Positions 1 through 5,307 of a DNA stretch of 7,145 nucleotides are shown here, piece by piece. The stretch's first letter is position 1, and each line of letters opens with the position of its first letter. Location: contig CAIMWY010000118.1 of assembly GCA_903845315.1 (NCBI GenBank), positions 1-7,145 of the forward strand, read 5' to 3'. The notes beneath the pieces were generated by a model. The model saw nothing but the letters and a program-made list of their open reading frames with translations, was not told where the DNA came from and searched no databases. The position numbers were made by a program, and so were the translations under genes. This DNA comes from an uncultured Burkholderiales bacterium. GTDB lineage: Bacteria > Pseudomonadota > Gammaproteobacteria > Burkholderiales > Burkholderiaceae.

Positions 1-102
1 CAAATGGCCGTTGGCCATTTCTGAGGGGGCGGGCAGCAAAATAAAAGCCGTTAGAACGACCAAGGCCATGATCGATAGGCCAAACCAGATTTCTTTTTTC
101 AT
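1..102 (-). CDS. dctM: TRAP transporter large permease, N-terminal fragment (DctM family)
   Basis: These are the first 34 codons of a gene that continues beyond the window edge. The protein begins MKKEIWFGLSIMALVVL, a short charged start followed by a strongly hydrophobic segment (about residues 5-23), as expected for the first membrane helix of a TRAP large permease (DctM). DctM is the multi-spanning subunit that carries the solute across the inner membrane using an ion gradient. The ATG overlaps the dctQ stop as ATGA (99-102), which indicates translational coupling. A good Shine-Dalgarno, AAGGAA on the minus strand (110-115), lies 7 bases upstream. Identity rests mainly on the conserved gene order dctP-dctQ-dctM, because only the N-terminus is visible. 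Confidence 0.8.
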   Translation of the reverse strand, partial: MKKEIWFGLSIMALVVLTAFILLPAPSEMANGHL

Positions 103-725
103 TTGTGTGTTCCTTGCTCGCTGACCAGTAGCTCATCGAGCTTGGCGATGTCTTCGTCTTTGACGTTCACCATCTCTTTGAGTTTTTCTACGTCTACTTC
201 GTCAACGTCGTCGCCACGGGAAGGCCATTCACCTTCTTGCAAACACACGATGCAGCGCACGATTTCGACAAAACCCTGAAGCAACAGCAGCAAGCCGGCG
301 ATGGGGATGACGGTTTTGAAAGGATAGACCGGTGGCCCATTGGCCGTGATGTTCGAGTGCTCGTTGATGGCCCAAGACTCAGCGGCAAAGTTATACCCGG
401 CCCAGGCCATGGCCAATATCCCGGGGATGAAAAACAAGATGTACAGCGCCAAGTCCAATCCGGCTTGAAGGCGGGGCGTGAAAAAGCCATACAGCACGTC
501 GCCACGGACGTGGCCGTTTTTAGACAGTGTGTAAGCGCCGGCCATCATGAACAAGGTGCCATACATCATGCTCATGACGTCAAAAGCCCAGGGATGGGGG
601 TTGTCCAGCGCATAGCGCGAAAACACCTCCCACGTGATCATGAGAGTGAGCACGAAGATAAGCCAAGAAAAGGCTTGACCAACCTGTGTGCTGATTTTGT
701 CAATGATGAGTAAAAGTTTTTGCAT
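99..725 (-). CDS. dctQ: TRAP transporter small permease (DctQ family)
   Basis: This is the 208-residue small membrane subunit of a tripartite ATP-independent periplasmic (TRAP) transporter. It pairs with DctM and helps dock the substrate-loaded binding protein. Four hydrophobic segments are visible at about residues 16-36, 48-66, 86-110 and 136-160, the normal DctQ topology. Family-like features include the WEVFSRY stretch after helix 1 and the NGHVRGDVL stretch after helix 2. The loop before helix 4 (about 118-134) is longish, as in the mannitol/chloroaromatic-type TRAP branch. The C-terminus (about 170-205) is an unusually long, highly acidic tail rich in D, E and K that is probably cytoplasmic. 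I see no clear Shine-Dalgarno before the ATG at 725, so translation may depend on dctP transcript structure. The stop overlaps the dctM start. Confidence 0.9.
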   Translation of the reverse strand: MQKLLLIIDKISTQVGQAFSWLIFVLTLMITWEVFSRYALDNPHPWAFDVMSMMYGTLFMMAGAYTLSKNGHVRGDVLYGFFTPRLQAGLDLALYILFFIPGILAMAWAGYNFAAESWAINEHSNITANGPPVYPFKTVIPIAGLLLLLQGFVEIVRCIVCLQEGEWPSRGDDVDEVDVEKLKEMVNVKDEDIAKLDELLVSEQGTHK

Positions 726-745
726 GATGATCTGACTGAAGAAAA

Positions 746-775
746 TTAGCCACCCGAACGGATTCGGGTGGCTAA
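746..775 (-). terminator. Strong intergenic hairpin between dctP and dctQ (partial terminator or 3'-stabiliser)
   Basis: This is a perfect 13-bp inverted repeat with arms TTAGCCACCCGAA and TTCGGGTGGCTAA around a 4-base loop. It lies 34 bases after the dctP stop and 20 bases before the dctQ start. On the minus (dctP) strand the stem is followed by TTTTCTTC, an imperfect U tract, so it can act as a leaky intrinsic terminator. On the plus strand the stem is followed by TGGGGG, so it would not terminate there. Hairpins placed after a binding-protein gene commonly raise its mRNA level relative to the downstream permease genes. That role here is inferred. Confidence 0.75.
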
Positions 776-809
776 TGGGGGAGCCAATAACTAGCGCGAC
801 TTAAAGTGC

Positions 810-1931
810 TTAGGCCTTTTTGGCACCAAAGAAGTGATTGGCTGCCATGCGGCGACTGATCACCGTGTCTTGTTCCCACTTCACGGTGCGTTGTGCAAAT
901 GCTTTTTGCGACTCCACGATCTCTTTGAACAGTGGGTTCTCAGCTGATTTTTTCTCCAAAATTTCGCTCCACAACTTGAGCTGGTCTTGCAAGATGGAGT
1001 CAGGCGTTTTGTAGAACTTGACCTTGTCTTTGGTTTGCAACTCCACATAGTCTTTCGAATAGCGGTCGATCGCTTTCCAAGACATGTCGGCTGATGCAGC
1101 CTCAGTGGCGCCTGCAATCACGGCCTTCATTTTTGCTGGCAGCGCGTCGTACTTGGTCTTGTTGAACATGATCTCGAAGGTCTCGGCGCTCTGGTGGTAG
1201 CTTTGCAGCATGCAGACCTTGGAGACATCGGGAAAGCCCAGCACGCGATCTGAGGTGGCATTGTTGAACTCGGCGCCGTCCAGCAAACCGCGGTCCATGG
1301 CAGGCACGATCTCGCCGCCCGGCAAAGCGTTGACGGCGGCTCCCATGGCGGTGAACAAGTCAATCGCCAAACCGTTGGTGCGGAACTTCAGACCTTTGAA
1401 GTCGGACGACTTGGTGATGGGCTTTTTGAACCAGCCCAAAGGTTGGGTGACCATGGGGCCGTACAAGAACGACTGCACGTTGCCGCCAATCGATGCATAG
1501 AGCTTGGCCAACAATTCAGCGCCACCGCCGTACTTGTGCCAAGACAAGACCATGTTGGCATCCATGCCGAAAGCAGGGCCTGAGTTCCACAAGGCCAAGG
1601 CGTTTTGCTTGCCATAGTGGTAACCCAGCACGCCGTGTCCACCGTCCAGCGTGCCTTTGGACACGGCTTCGAGCAAGCCAAACGCGGGCACCACAGAACC
1701 TGCAGGCAGCACTTCAATCTTGAGGTCGCCACCGGTCATGTCGTTGACCTTTTTGGCGTAGTCGAGTGCGTACTCGTGGAAGATGTCCTTGGAGGGCCAA
1801 GTGCTTTGCCAGCGCATGCTGATTGGGCCAGTTTGTGCACTGGCAATCATGGGGGCAGACATGGCGCCTGCGGCAACCGCAGCACCTTTAAGTGCGTTAC
1901 GGCGGCTGGTGGTTTTTTTGCTGTCGGTCAT
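810..1931 (-). CDS. dctP: TRAP transporter periplasmic substrate-binding protein (DctP/TakP type)
   Basis: This 373-residue binding protein captures a carboxylate-type substrate in the periplasm and delivers it to DctQM. The N-terminus has a twin-arginine signal: SRRNALKG at residues 9-16, a hydrophobic Ala-rich stretch, then ASA at 30-32 as the likely cleavage site before Q33. The mature part shows TRAP binding-protein landmarks: GLKFRTNG (180-187), whose Arg184 matches the conserved carboxylate-binding arginine; LPGGEIVPAMDRGLLDGAEF (203-222); and the long C-terminal helices. It most resembles the TakP / mannitol-chloroaromatic branch (known ligands there include 2-oxo acids and lactate), but the substrate cannot be assigned. 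The start is set by AGGAGAG at 1938-1944. An in-frame ATG 75 bases further upstream lacks such a site and would bury the Tat signal. It is the first gene of the operon. Confidence 0.93.
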   Translation of the reverse strand: MTDSKKTTSRRNALKGAAVAAGAMSAPMIASAQTGPISMRWQSTWPSKDIFHEYALDYAKKVNDMTGGDLKIEVLPAGSVVPAFGLLEAVSKGTLDGGHGVLGYHYGKQNALALWNSGPAFGMDANMVLSWHKYGGGAELLAKLYASIGGNVQSFLYGPMVTQPLGWFKKPITKSSDFKGLKFRTNGLAIDLFTAMGAAVNALPGGEIVPAMDRGLLDGAEFNNATSDRVLGFPDVSKVCMLQSYHQSAETFEIMFNKTKYDALPAKMKAVIAGATEAASADMSWKAIDRYSKDYVELQTKDKVKFYKTPDSILQDQLKLWSEILEKKSAENPLFKEIVESQKAFAQRTVKWEQDTVISRRMAANHFFGAKKA

Positions 1932-1937
1932 TTGAAA

Positions 1938-1944
1938 CTCTCCT
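1938..1944 (-). promoter_or_regulatory. Shine-Dalgarno fixing the dctP start
   Basis: The minus-strand sequence AGGAGAG sits 6 bases before the ATG at 1931. It selects this start, which puts the twin-arginine motif at residues 10-11, over the in-frame ATG at 2006. Confidence 0.85.
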
Positions 1945-2055
1945 GATATGGTTGTTATGAACATGATGCAAGACCAACCATTCTTAAACTTTTTACGCGT
2001 TGCCATAGGCGGGTTTTCACTAGGCTCTACTTGGCAGTTCCTTGCCTTAGTCGCT

Positions 2056-2083
2056 TTGGAGTCTTACTGAGCATCTTTATACT
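2056..2083 (+). promoter_or_regulatory. Candidate sigma-70 promoter for the rhodanese-coaX genes
   Basis: TTGGAG (2056-2061) and TATACT (2078-2083) are separated by 16 bases, a reasonable -35/-10 pair. Transcription would start near 2090, giving a leader of about 22 bases before the ATG at 2112. The rest of the divergent region 1932-2111 shows no convincing promoter for dctP by eye. Confidence 0.45.
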
Positions 2084-2111
2084 TCCCCAACTCACAAGTT
2101 ATCGCACCGAC

Positions 2112-2546
2112 ATGACGCACCCCACCGAGCAAGCCGCCCTGCACCACGCCTTAGCCGCCGAGGGCTATGCCGGCGATGTGTCGCCCCAGTTGGCCCATCA
2201 GTGGGTGGCGGCTGGCGAGGCGGTGCTGGTCGACGTGCGCAGCGACGCCGAGCGCGAATGGGTGGGTTTTGTCCCCGGCGCCGTGGCCTTGGCCTGGAAG
2301 CAATGGCCGGGCATGGCCATGAACCCCTTGTTTGACGACGGCATTCGCGCTGCGGCCAAGGGCCACAAAGTGGTGCTGCTGTGTCGCAGTGGCGTGCGCT
2401 CCATCGCCGCGGCCAAGCGCGCCACCGAGCTCGGGGTCGAGGCCTACAACATCTTGGAGGGCTTTGAAGGCGACCCAGACACTCAGGCTCACCGTGGCCT
2501 CAAAGGCGGCTGGCGCTTTCGCAACCTGCCCTGGCAGCAAAACTGA
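2112..2546 (+). CDS. Single-domain rhodanese-like sulfurtransferase
   Basis: This 144-residue protein is one rhodanese domain. Landmarks in order are [13 protein letters not shown] (38-50), the strand that opens the rhodanese fold; VPGAVALAW (54-62); [11 protein letters not shown] (87-97), the active-site loop with Cys91 followed by the CRSGxRS pattern; and a C-terminal LEGFEGDP...GLKGGWR region typical of stand-alone rhodaneses. Such proteins carry sulfur as a persulfide on the active-site cysteine. The physiological acceptor is unknown. There is no signal peptide, so it is probably cytoplasmic. An in-frame TTG at 2031 would add 27 residues, but those residues do not look like rhodanese and the predicted promoter lies inside that stretch, so the ATG at 2112 is preferred. 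No strong Shine-Dalgarno is visible. It is followed 14 bases later by coaX and is probably cotranscribed with it. Confidence 0.88.
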   Translation: MTHPTEQAALHHALAAEGYAGDVSPQLAHQWVAAGEAVLVDVRSDAEREWVGFVPGAVALAWKQWPGMAMNPLFDDGIRAAAKGHKVVLLCRSGVRSIAAAKRATELGVEAYNILEGFEGDPDTQAHRGLKGGWRFRNLPWQQN

Positions 2547-2560
2547 GCCCACCCAACGCC

Positions 2561-3343
2561 ATGACCTTTCTCGCCCTCGACGTTGGCAACACTCGCTTGA
2601 AGTGGGCGCTTTACGACAAGCCCACACCGGGCGCGCATTTGCTTGGCCATGGCGCGGTGTTCTTGGAGAACATTGACCGCTTGTCTGACGAAGATTGGCG
2701 CCACCTGCCCGAACCCACCCACATGCTGGGCTGCATCGTGGCAGGCGAAGCCATTCGCCGCCGGGTGGAAGAGCAGTTGGAGTTGTGGGACTTCACGCCG
2801 CATTGGGCCGTCTCGTCATCGGCCGAAGCGGGCCTGACCAATGGCTACGACCATCCCACACGCTTGGGCGCAGACCGTTGGGTGGCCATGATCGGCGCCC
2901 GCGCCCGCATGCTGCGCCAACACCCTGGCGCCGCACCGCGCCCCTTGGTGGTGGTGATGGTGGGCACGGCCGTGACGGTTGAGGCCATCGACAGCAGCGG
3001 CAAGTTTTTGGGCGGCCTGATCTTGCCCGGCCACGGCATCATGCTGCGCGCCCTCGAGTCGGGCACTGCCGGTTTGCGGGTGCCCACCGGCGATGTGTGC
3101 GAATTTCCCACCAACACCAGCGACGCGCTCACCAGCGGTGGCACCTACGCCATTGCGGGCGCTGTCGAGCGCATGGTGCAGCACGTGCGCCAACACTGCG
3201 GCGCCGAACCGGCCTGCTACATGACGGGCGGTGCTGGCTGGAAGATGGCGCCCAGCATGTCGGTGCAGTTTGAGTTGATCGACAACCTCATCTTCGACGG
3301 CTTGCTTGAAATTGCCCTCCATCGCTTGGGCCAGACCCTCTGA
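2561..3343 (+). CDS. coaX: Type III pantothenate kinase
   Basis: CoaX phosphorylates pantothenate with ATP, the first step of coenzyme A synthesis in bacteria lacking CoaA. At 260 residues it has the usual length. Visible motifs are DVGNTRLKW (7-15), the ASKHA-fold phosphate-binding loop with Asp7; GADRW (103-107), with the catalytic Asp105; GTAVTVE (135-141), the second phosphate loop; and GGLILPG (151-157). The residues before GTA are VVMV, so the aspartate usual in the DxGTA pattern of many CoaX proteins is absent here. Proteins of this family in Bordetella were also described as Baf, an accessory factor for toxin expression. The gene follows the rhodanese by 14 bases. No Shine-Dalgarno is obvious at the start, but the position of the DVGNT motif fixes the N-terminus well. 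Confidence 0.93.
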   Translation: MTFLALDVGNTRLKWALYDKPTPGAHLLGHGAVFLENIDRLSDEDWRHLPEPTHMLGCIVAGEAIRRRVEEQLELWDFTPHWAVSSSAEAGLTNGYDHPTRLGADRWVAMIGARARMLRQHPGAAPRPLVVVMVGTAVTVEAIDSSGKFLGGLILPGHGIMLRALESGTAGLRVPTGDVCEFPTNTSDALTSGGTYAIAGAVERMVQHVRQHCGAEPACYMTGGAGWKMAPSMSVQFELIDNLIFDGLLEIALHRLGQTL

Positions 3344-3385
3344 AGCCGCAATAGCCCTGCGCGTCAAAGGCTGCGCCTTGCGGCT
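3344..3385. repeat. Inverted repeat in the coaX-amidohydrolase spacer
   Basis: AGCCGCAA (3344-3351) and TTGCGGCT (3378-3385) are perfect 8-bp arms around 26 bases. The shorter arms AGCC (3353-3356) and GGCT (3369-3372) nest inside. It begins directly after the coaX stop. There is no U tract after the right arm, so it is at best a Rho-independent-like structure without a tail, or an mRNA-protecting stem. Confidence 0.4.
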
Positions 3386-3390
3386 AGACT
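3385..3390 (+). promoter_or_regulatory. Possible -10 element placed for a leaderless amidohydrolase mRNA
   Basis: TAGACT ends 6 bases before the ATG at 3397, the distance expected if transcription begins at or next to the A of the start codon. No Shine-Dalgarno is present in the GGCACC between them. The -35 region at the right distance (around 3362-3367, CGTCAA) is poor, so this is tentative. Confidence 0.3.
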
Positions 3391-3396
3391 GGCACC

Positions 3397-4587
3397 ATGA
3401 AAGTCCTTGATTCATTGGTCACACACGCGGCCAGCATCAGCGCCTTGCGCCGCGATATACACGCCCACCCCGAGCTCAGCTTTCAAGAGCTGCGCACCTC
3501 CGAGTTGGTGGCCCAAAAACTCACCGAATGGGGCATCCCCATCCACCGCGGGCTTGGCAAAACCGGCGTCGTGGGCATCTTGAAAAGAGGCAACAGCCCG
3601 CGCGCCATTGGCTTGCGCGCTGACATGGACGCCTTGCCCATGCAAGAGTTCAACCAATTCGCCCACACCAGCCAGCACCCCGGCAAGATGCACGCCTGCG
3701 GACACGACGGCCATGTGGCCATGTTGTTGGCCGCTGCGCAGCATTTGGCCCAGCACAAAAACTTCGACGGCACGGTGTATTTCATCTTCCAACCCGCTGA
3801 AGAAGGCGGGGGCGGGGCGCGTGAAATGATCAAAGACGGGCTGTTCACCCAATTCCCCATGCAGGCGGTATTTGGCATGCACAACTGGCCGGGTTTGGCG
3901 CTGGGGCAGTTCGCGGTGAGCGCAGGGCCTGTCATGGCCTCGAGCAACGAGTTCAAGATCACCATCCACGGCAAAGGCAGCCATGCCGCCTTGCCCCACA
4001 ACGGCGTCGATCCCGTGCCGGTGGCTTGCCAAATGGTGCAAGCCTTTCAAACCATCATCAGTCGCAACAAAAAGCCGGTCGACGCGGGCGTGATCTCGGT
4101 CACCATGATCCACACCGGCGAAGCCACCAACGTCGTGCCCGACCACTGCGAAATGCAAGGCACCGTGCGCACCTTCAGCCTGGAAGTGCTCGATCTCATT
4201 GAACAGCGCATGCGCGACGTGGCGCAGCACACCTGCGCCGCCTTTGGCGCCACCTGCACCTTTGCGTTTGAGCGCAACTACCCGCCCACCATCAACCATG
4301 TGGCCGAAAGCGACTTGGCCCGACACGTCATGGCCGACATCGTGGGCCCAAGCAACGTGCTGCTGCAAGAACCCACCATGGGCGCCGAAGACTTCTCTTA
4401 CATGCTGCAAGCCGTGCCCGGCGCCTACTGCTTCATCGGCAACGGCGACGGTACCCACCGCGAAATGGGACACGGCGAAGGCCCCTGCACCCTGCACAAC
4501 CCCAACTACGACTTCAACGACCACCTCATCCCACTCGGCGGCACCTACTGGGTGCGCCTCGTTGAAAAATTTATTGGGGTCAGTTAA
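3397..4587 (+). CDS. M20 family metal-dependent amidohydrolase (hippurate / N-acyl-amino-acid hydrolase type)
   Basis: This 396-residue zinc-type amidohydrolase resembles HipO, IAA-amino-acid hydrolases and N-acyl-L-amino-acid amidohydrolases, which split an acyl group from an amino acid. Motifs in order are RRDIHAHPELSFQE (18-31); GLRADMDALP (72-81); MHACGHDGHVAML (98-110), giving metal ligands Cys101 and His103; FQPAEEGGGG (131-140), with the catalytic/metal glutamates 135-136; MHNWPG (161-166) with His162; the dimerisation-domain stretch HGKGSHAALPHNGVDP (191-206); TGEATNVVPD (240-249); and LHNPNYDFND (366-375) with metal ligand His367. All expected ligands are present, so it should be active. 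The exact substrate cannot be told. There is no signal peptide. The last residues (FIGVS) and the stop codon are encoded by a palindromic repeat (4570-4608), so the native C-terminus may have been altered by repeat insertion. It converges on tetR. Confidence 0.92.
   Translation: MKVLDSLVTHAASISALRRDIHAHPELSFQELRTSELVAQKLTEWGIPIHRGLGKTGVVGILKRGNSPRAIGLRADMDALPMQEFNQFAHTSQHPGKMHACGHDGHVAMLLAAAQHLAQHKNFDGTVYFIFQPAEEGGGGAREMIKDGLFTQFPMQAVFGMHNWPGLALGQFAVSAGPVMASSNEFKITIHGKGSHAALPHNGVDPVPVACQMVQAFQTIISRNKKPVDAGVISVTMIHTGEATNVVPDHCEMQGTVRTFSLEVLDLIEQRMRDVAQHTCAAFGATCTFAFERNYPPTINHVAESDLARHVMADIVGPSNVLLQEPTMGAEDFSYMLQAVPGAYCFIGNGDGTHREMGHGEGPCTLHNPNYDFNDHLIPLGGTYWVRLVEKFIGVS
4570..4583 (+). repeat. 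Partial repeat copy A, inside the amidohydrolase 3' end
   Basis: The 14 bases TTTATTGGGGTCAG match the first 14 bases of the following full copy (TTAATTGGGGTCAG) with one difference, in direct tandem with no spacer. It encodes the terminal residues FIGV and most of the last serine codon of the amidohydrolase. Confidence 0.75.
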
Positions 4588-4608
4588 TTGGGGTCAGAAC
4601 CCAATTAA
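4584..4608 (+). repeat. Palindromic repeat copy B (REP-like)
   Basis: A 25-base unit with perfect 9-base arms, TTAATTGGG and CCCAATTAA, around GTCAGAA. It carries the amidohydrolase TAA stop (4585-4587) in its left arm. It is paired with copy C in inverted orientation, with one base (4609) between them. Confidence 0.8.
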
Positions 4609-4609
4609 A

Positions 4610-4634
4610 TTAATTAGGTTCTGACCTCAATTAA
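4610..4634 (-). repeat. Palindromic repeat copy C (REP-like, inverted)
   Basis: Read on the minus strand, this 25-base unit matches copy B at 23 positions, with core GAGGTCAGAACCT. Its outer end directly abuts the tetR stop codon (4635-4637). Confidence 0.8.
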
Positions 4635-5282
4635 CTAGTAGGCAGAAAGTAGCTGGCTCAAATGCGCTTTGTGTCCCGGCGCGGCATAGGGCAGCAGCAG
4701 GCCTAGCACGTGTTTGGCGCCGCGCAAGAGCGATTTTTCGGCGCTCTCGGGTTCGAGGGCGTGGCGCGGGTCGCGCACGTATTCGTAGCTCAGCCACCAA
4801 GTGAGCATGACCACCATGTGCGTGGCCGAGATTTCGCGCTCAGATGCGGTCATGGTCAGCACCTCGGCGTGTTCAAGCCCATCCAGCACCGCCCGAAGCG
4901 CCGAGGTTTTGTGCAGCAGCGCGTCTTTGATGTGGGTTTCAAGGCGGCGGTTTTTACTCAGCAAATCGTTCAAGTCGCGATACAGAAAACGGTATTGCCA
5001 GACCAGCTCAAACAGCGTGTGCATGAAAAACCACGCGTCCTCCACATCGTGCACGCCGGGTGCTGCACCCAGCAAATCTTGCAACGCCACCTCATAGCGC
5101 TTGAACAGCGCGTTCACCAGCTCCTCTTTGGCCGGGTAGTGGTAGTACAAATTGCCGGGGCTGATGTTGAGCTCAGACGAAATCAACGTGGTCGACACAT
5201 TGGGCTCGCCAAAGCGGTTGAACAGCCCCAGCGTGACCTCCAAAATCCGCTCAGCCGTGCGACGTGGCGCCTTTTTTGCCAT
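4635..5282 (-). CDS. TetR-family transcriptional regulator, PhaD-like
   Basis: A 215-residue TetR-type repressor or activator. Residues 8-55 form the helix-turn-helix DNA-binding domain: RTAERILEVTLGLFNRFGEPNVST, then ISSELNISPGNLYYHYPAKEELV, with the recognition helix in SPGNLYYHY (41-49). The long helical remainder is a ligand/dimer domain. The run GEPNVST...ISPGNLYYHY resembles PhaD, the TetR-like regulator of Pseudomonas polyhydroxyalkanoate genes. The neighbouring upstream phasin gene on the same strand supports a role in PHA granule control. That role is inferred. The ATG at 5282 is the only sensible start, yet no Shine-Dalgarno is seen because repeat copy D begins one base upstream. 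The stop directly abuts copy C, so the gene is bracketed by inverted repeats. It is probably transcribed with the phasin (22-base gap). Confidence 0.9.
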   Translation of the reverse strand: MAKKAPRRTAERILEVTLGLFNRFGEPNVSTTLISSELNISPGNLYYHYPAKEELVNALFKRYEVALQDLLGAAPGVHDVEDAWFFMHTLFELVWQYRFLYRDLNDLLSKNRRLETHIKDALLHKTSALRAVLDGLEHAEVLTMTASEREISATHMVVMLTWWLSYEYVRDPRHALEPESAEKSLLRGAKHVLGLLLPYAAPGHKAHLSQLLSAY

Positions 5283-5283
5283 A

Positions 5284-5307
5284 TTAATTGGGGTCAGAAC
5301 CTAATTA
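5284..5307 (+). repeat. Palindromic repeat copy D (REP-like) between phasin and tetR
   Basis: This 24-base unit matches the first 24 bases of copy B with one difference (T at 5302 for C at 4602). It lies one base upstream of the tetR start and contains the phasin TAA stop (5305-5307 on the minus strand). It is inverted relative to copy C, so tetR lies between inverted copies. Confidence 0.8.

Larger units (their letters stand above)
4584..4634. terminator. Inverted B/C repeat pair: candidate bidirectional terminator between convergent genes
   Basis: Copies B and C pair over 18 positions (4584-4601 with 4617-4634), with a single G:T (G:U in RNA) at 4591/4627 and a 15-base AT-rich loop. The pair lies exactly between the convergent amidohydrolase and tetR and would form a strong hairpin in both transcripts. 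There is no proper U tract beyond it on either strand, so its efficiency as a terminator is uncertain. Confidence 0.5.

Noticed and set aside
2..20. Inverted repeat AAATGGCC / GGCCATTT with a 3-base loop
   Set aside because: It lies inside the dctM coding sequence, encoding the MANGH stretch, and is adequately explained by codons; no reason to give it a function.
1960..1990. Possible sigma-54 promoter for the TRAP operon (TGGTTGGTCTTGCAT on the minus strand)
   Set aside because: The GG and GC are separated by 8 bases rather than the required 10, and the -24 block lacks the rest of the consensus.
1932..2006. Upstream ATG extension of dctP to 2006
   Set aside because: The ATG at 1931 has AGGAGAG at ideal spacing and places the Tat motif at residues 10-11; the extension does neither.
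1..2006. Apparently lower GC in the TRAP operon than in coaX and the amidohydrolase, as a sign of transfer
   Set aside because: The difference is judged only by eye and could reflect codon choice in a highly expressed transporter; no mobile element borders the operon.
2031..2111. TTG-started extension of the rhodanese gene
   Set aside because: The added 27 residues are unlike rhodanese, there is no Shine-Dalgarno, and the best promoter candidate (2056-2083) lies within it.
3412..4524. 370-codon open frame on the minus strand opposite the amidohydrolase
   Set aside because: The plus-strand protein has all M20 motifs; the antisense translation is a Val/Gly/His-rich shadow typical of GC-biased codons.
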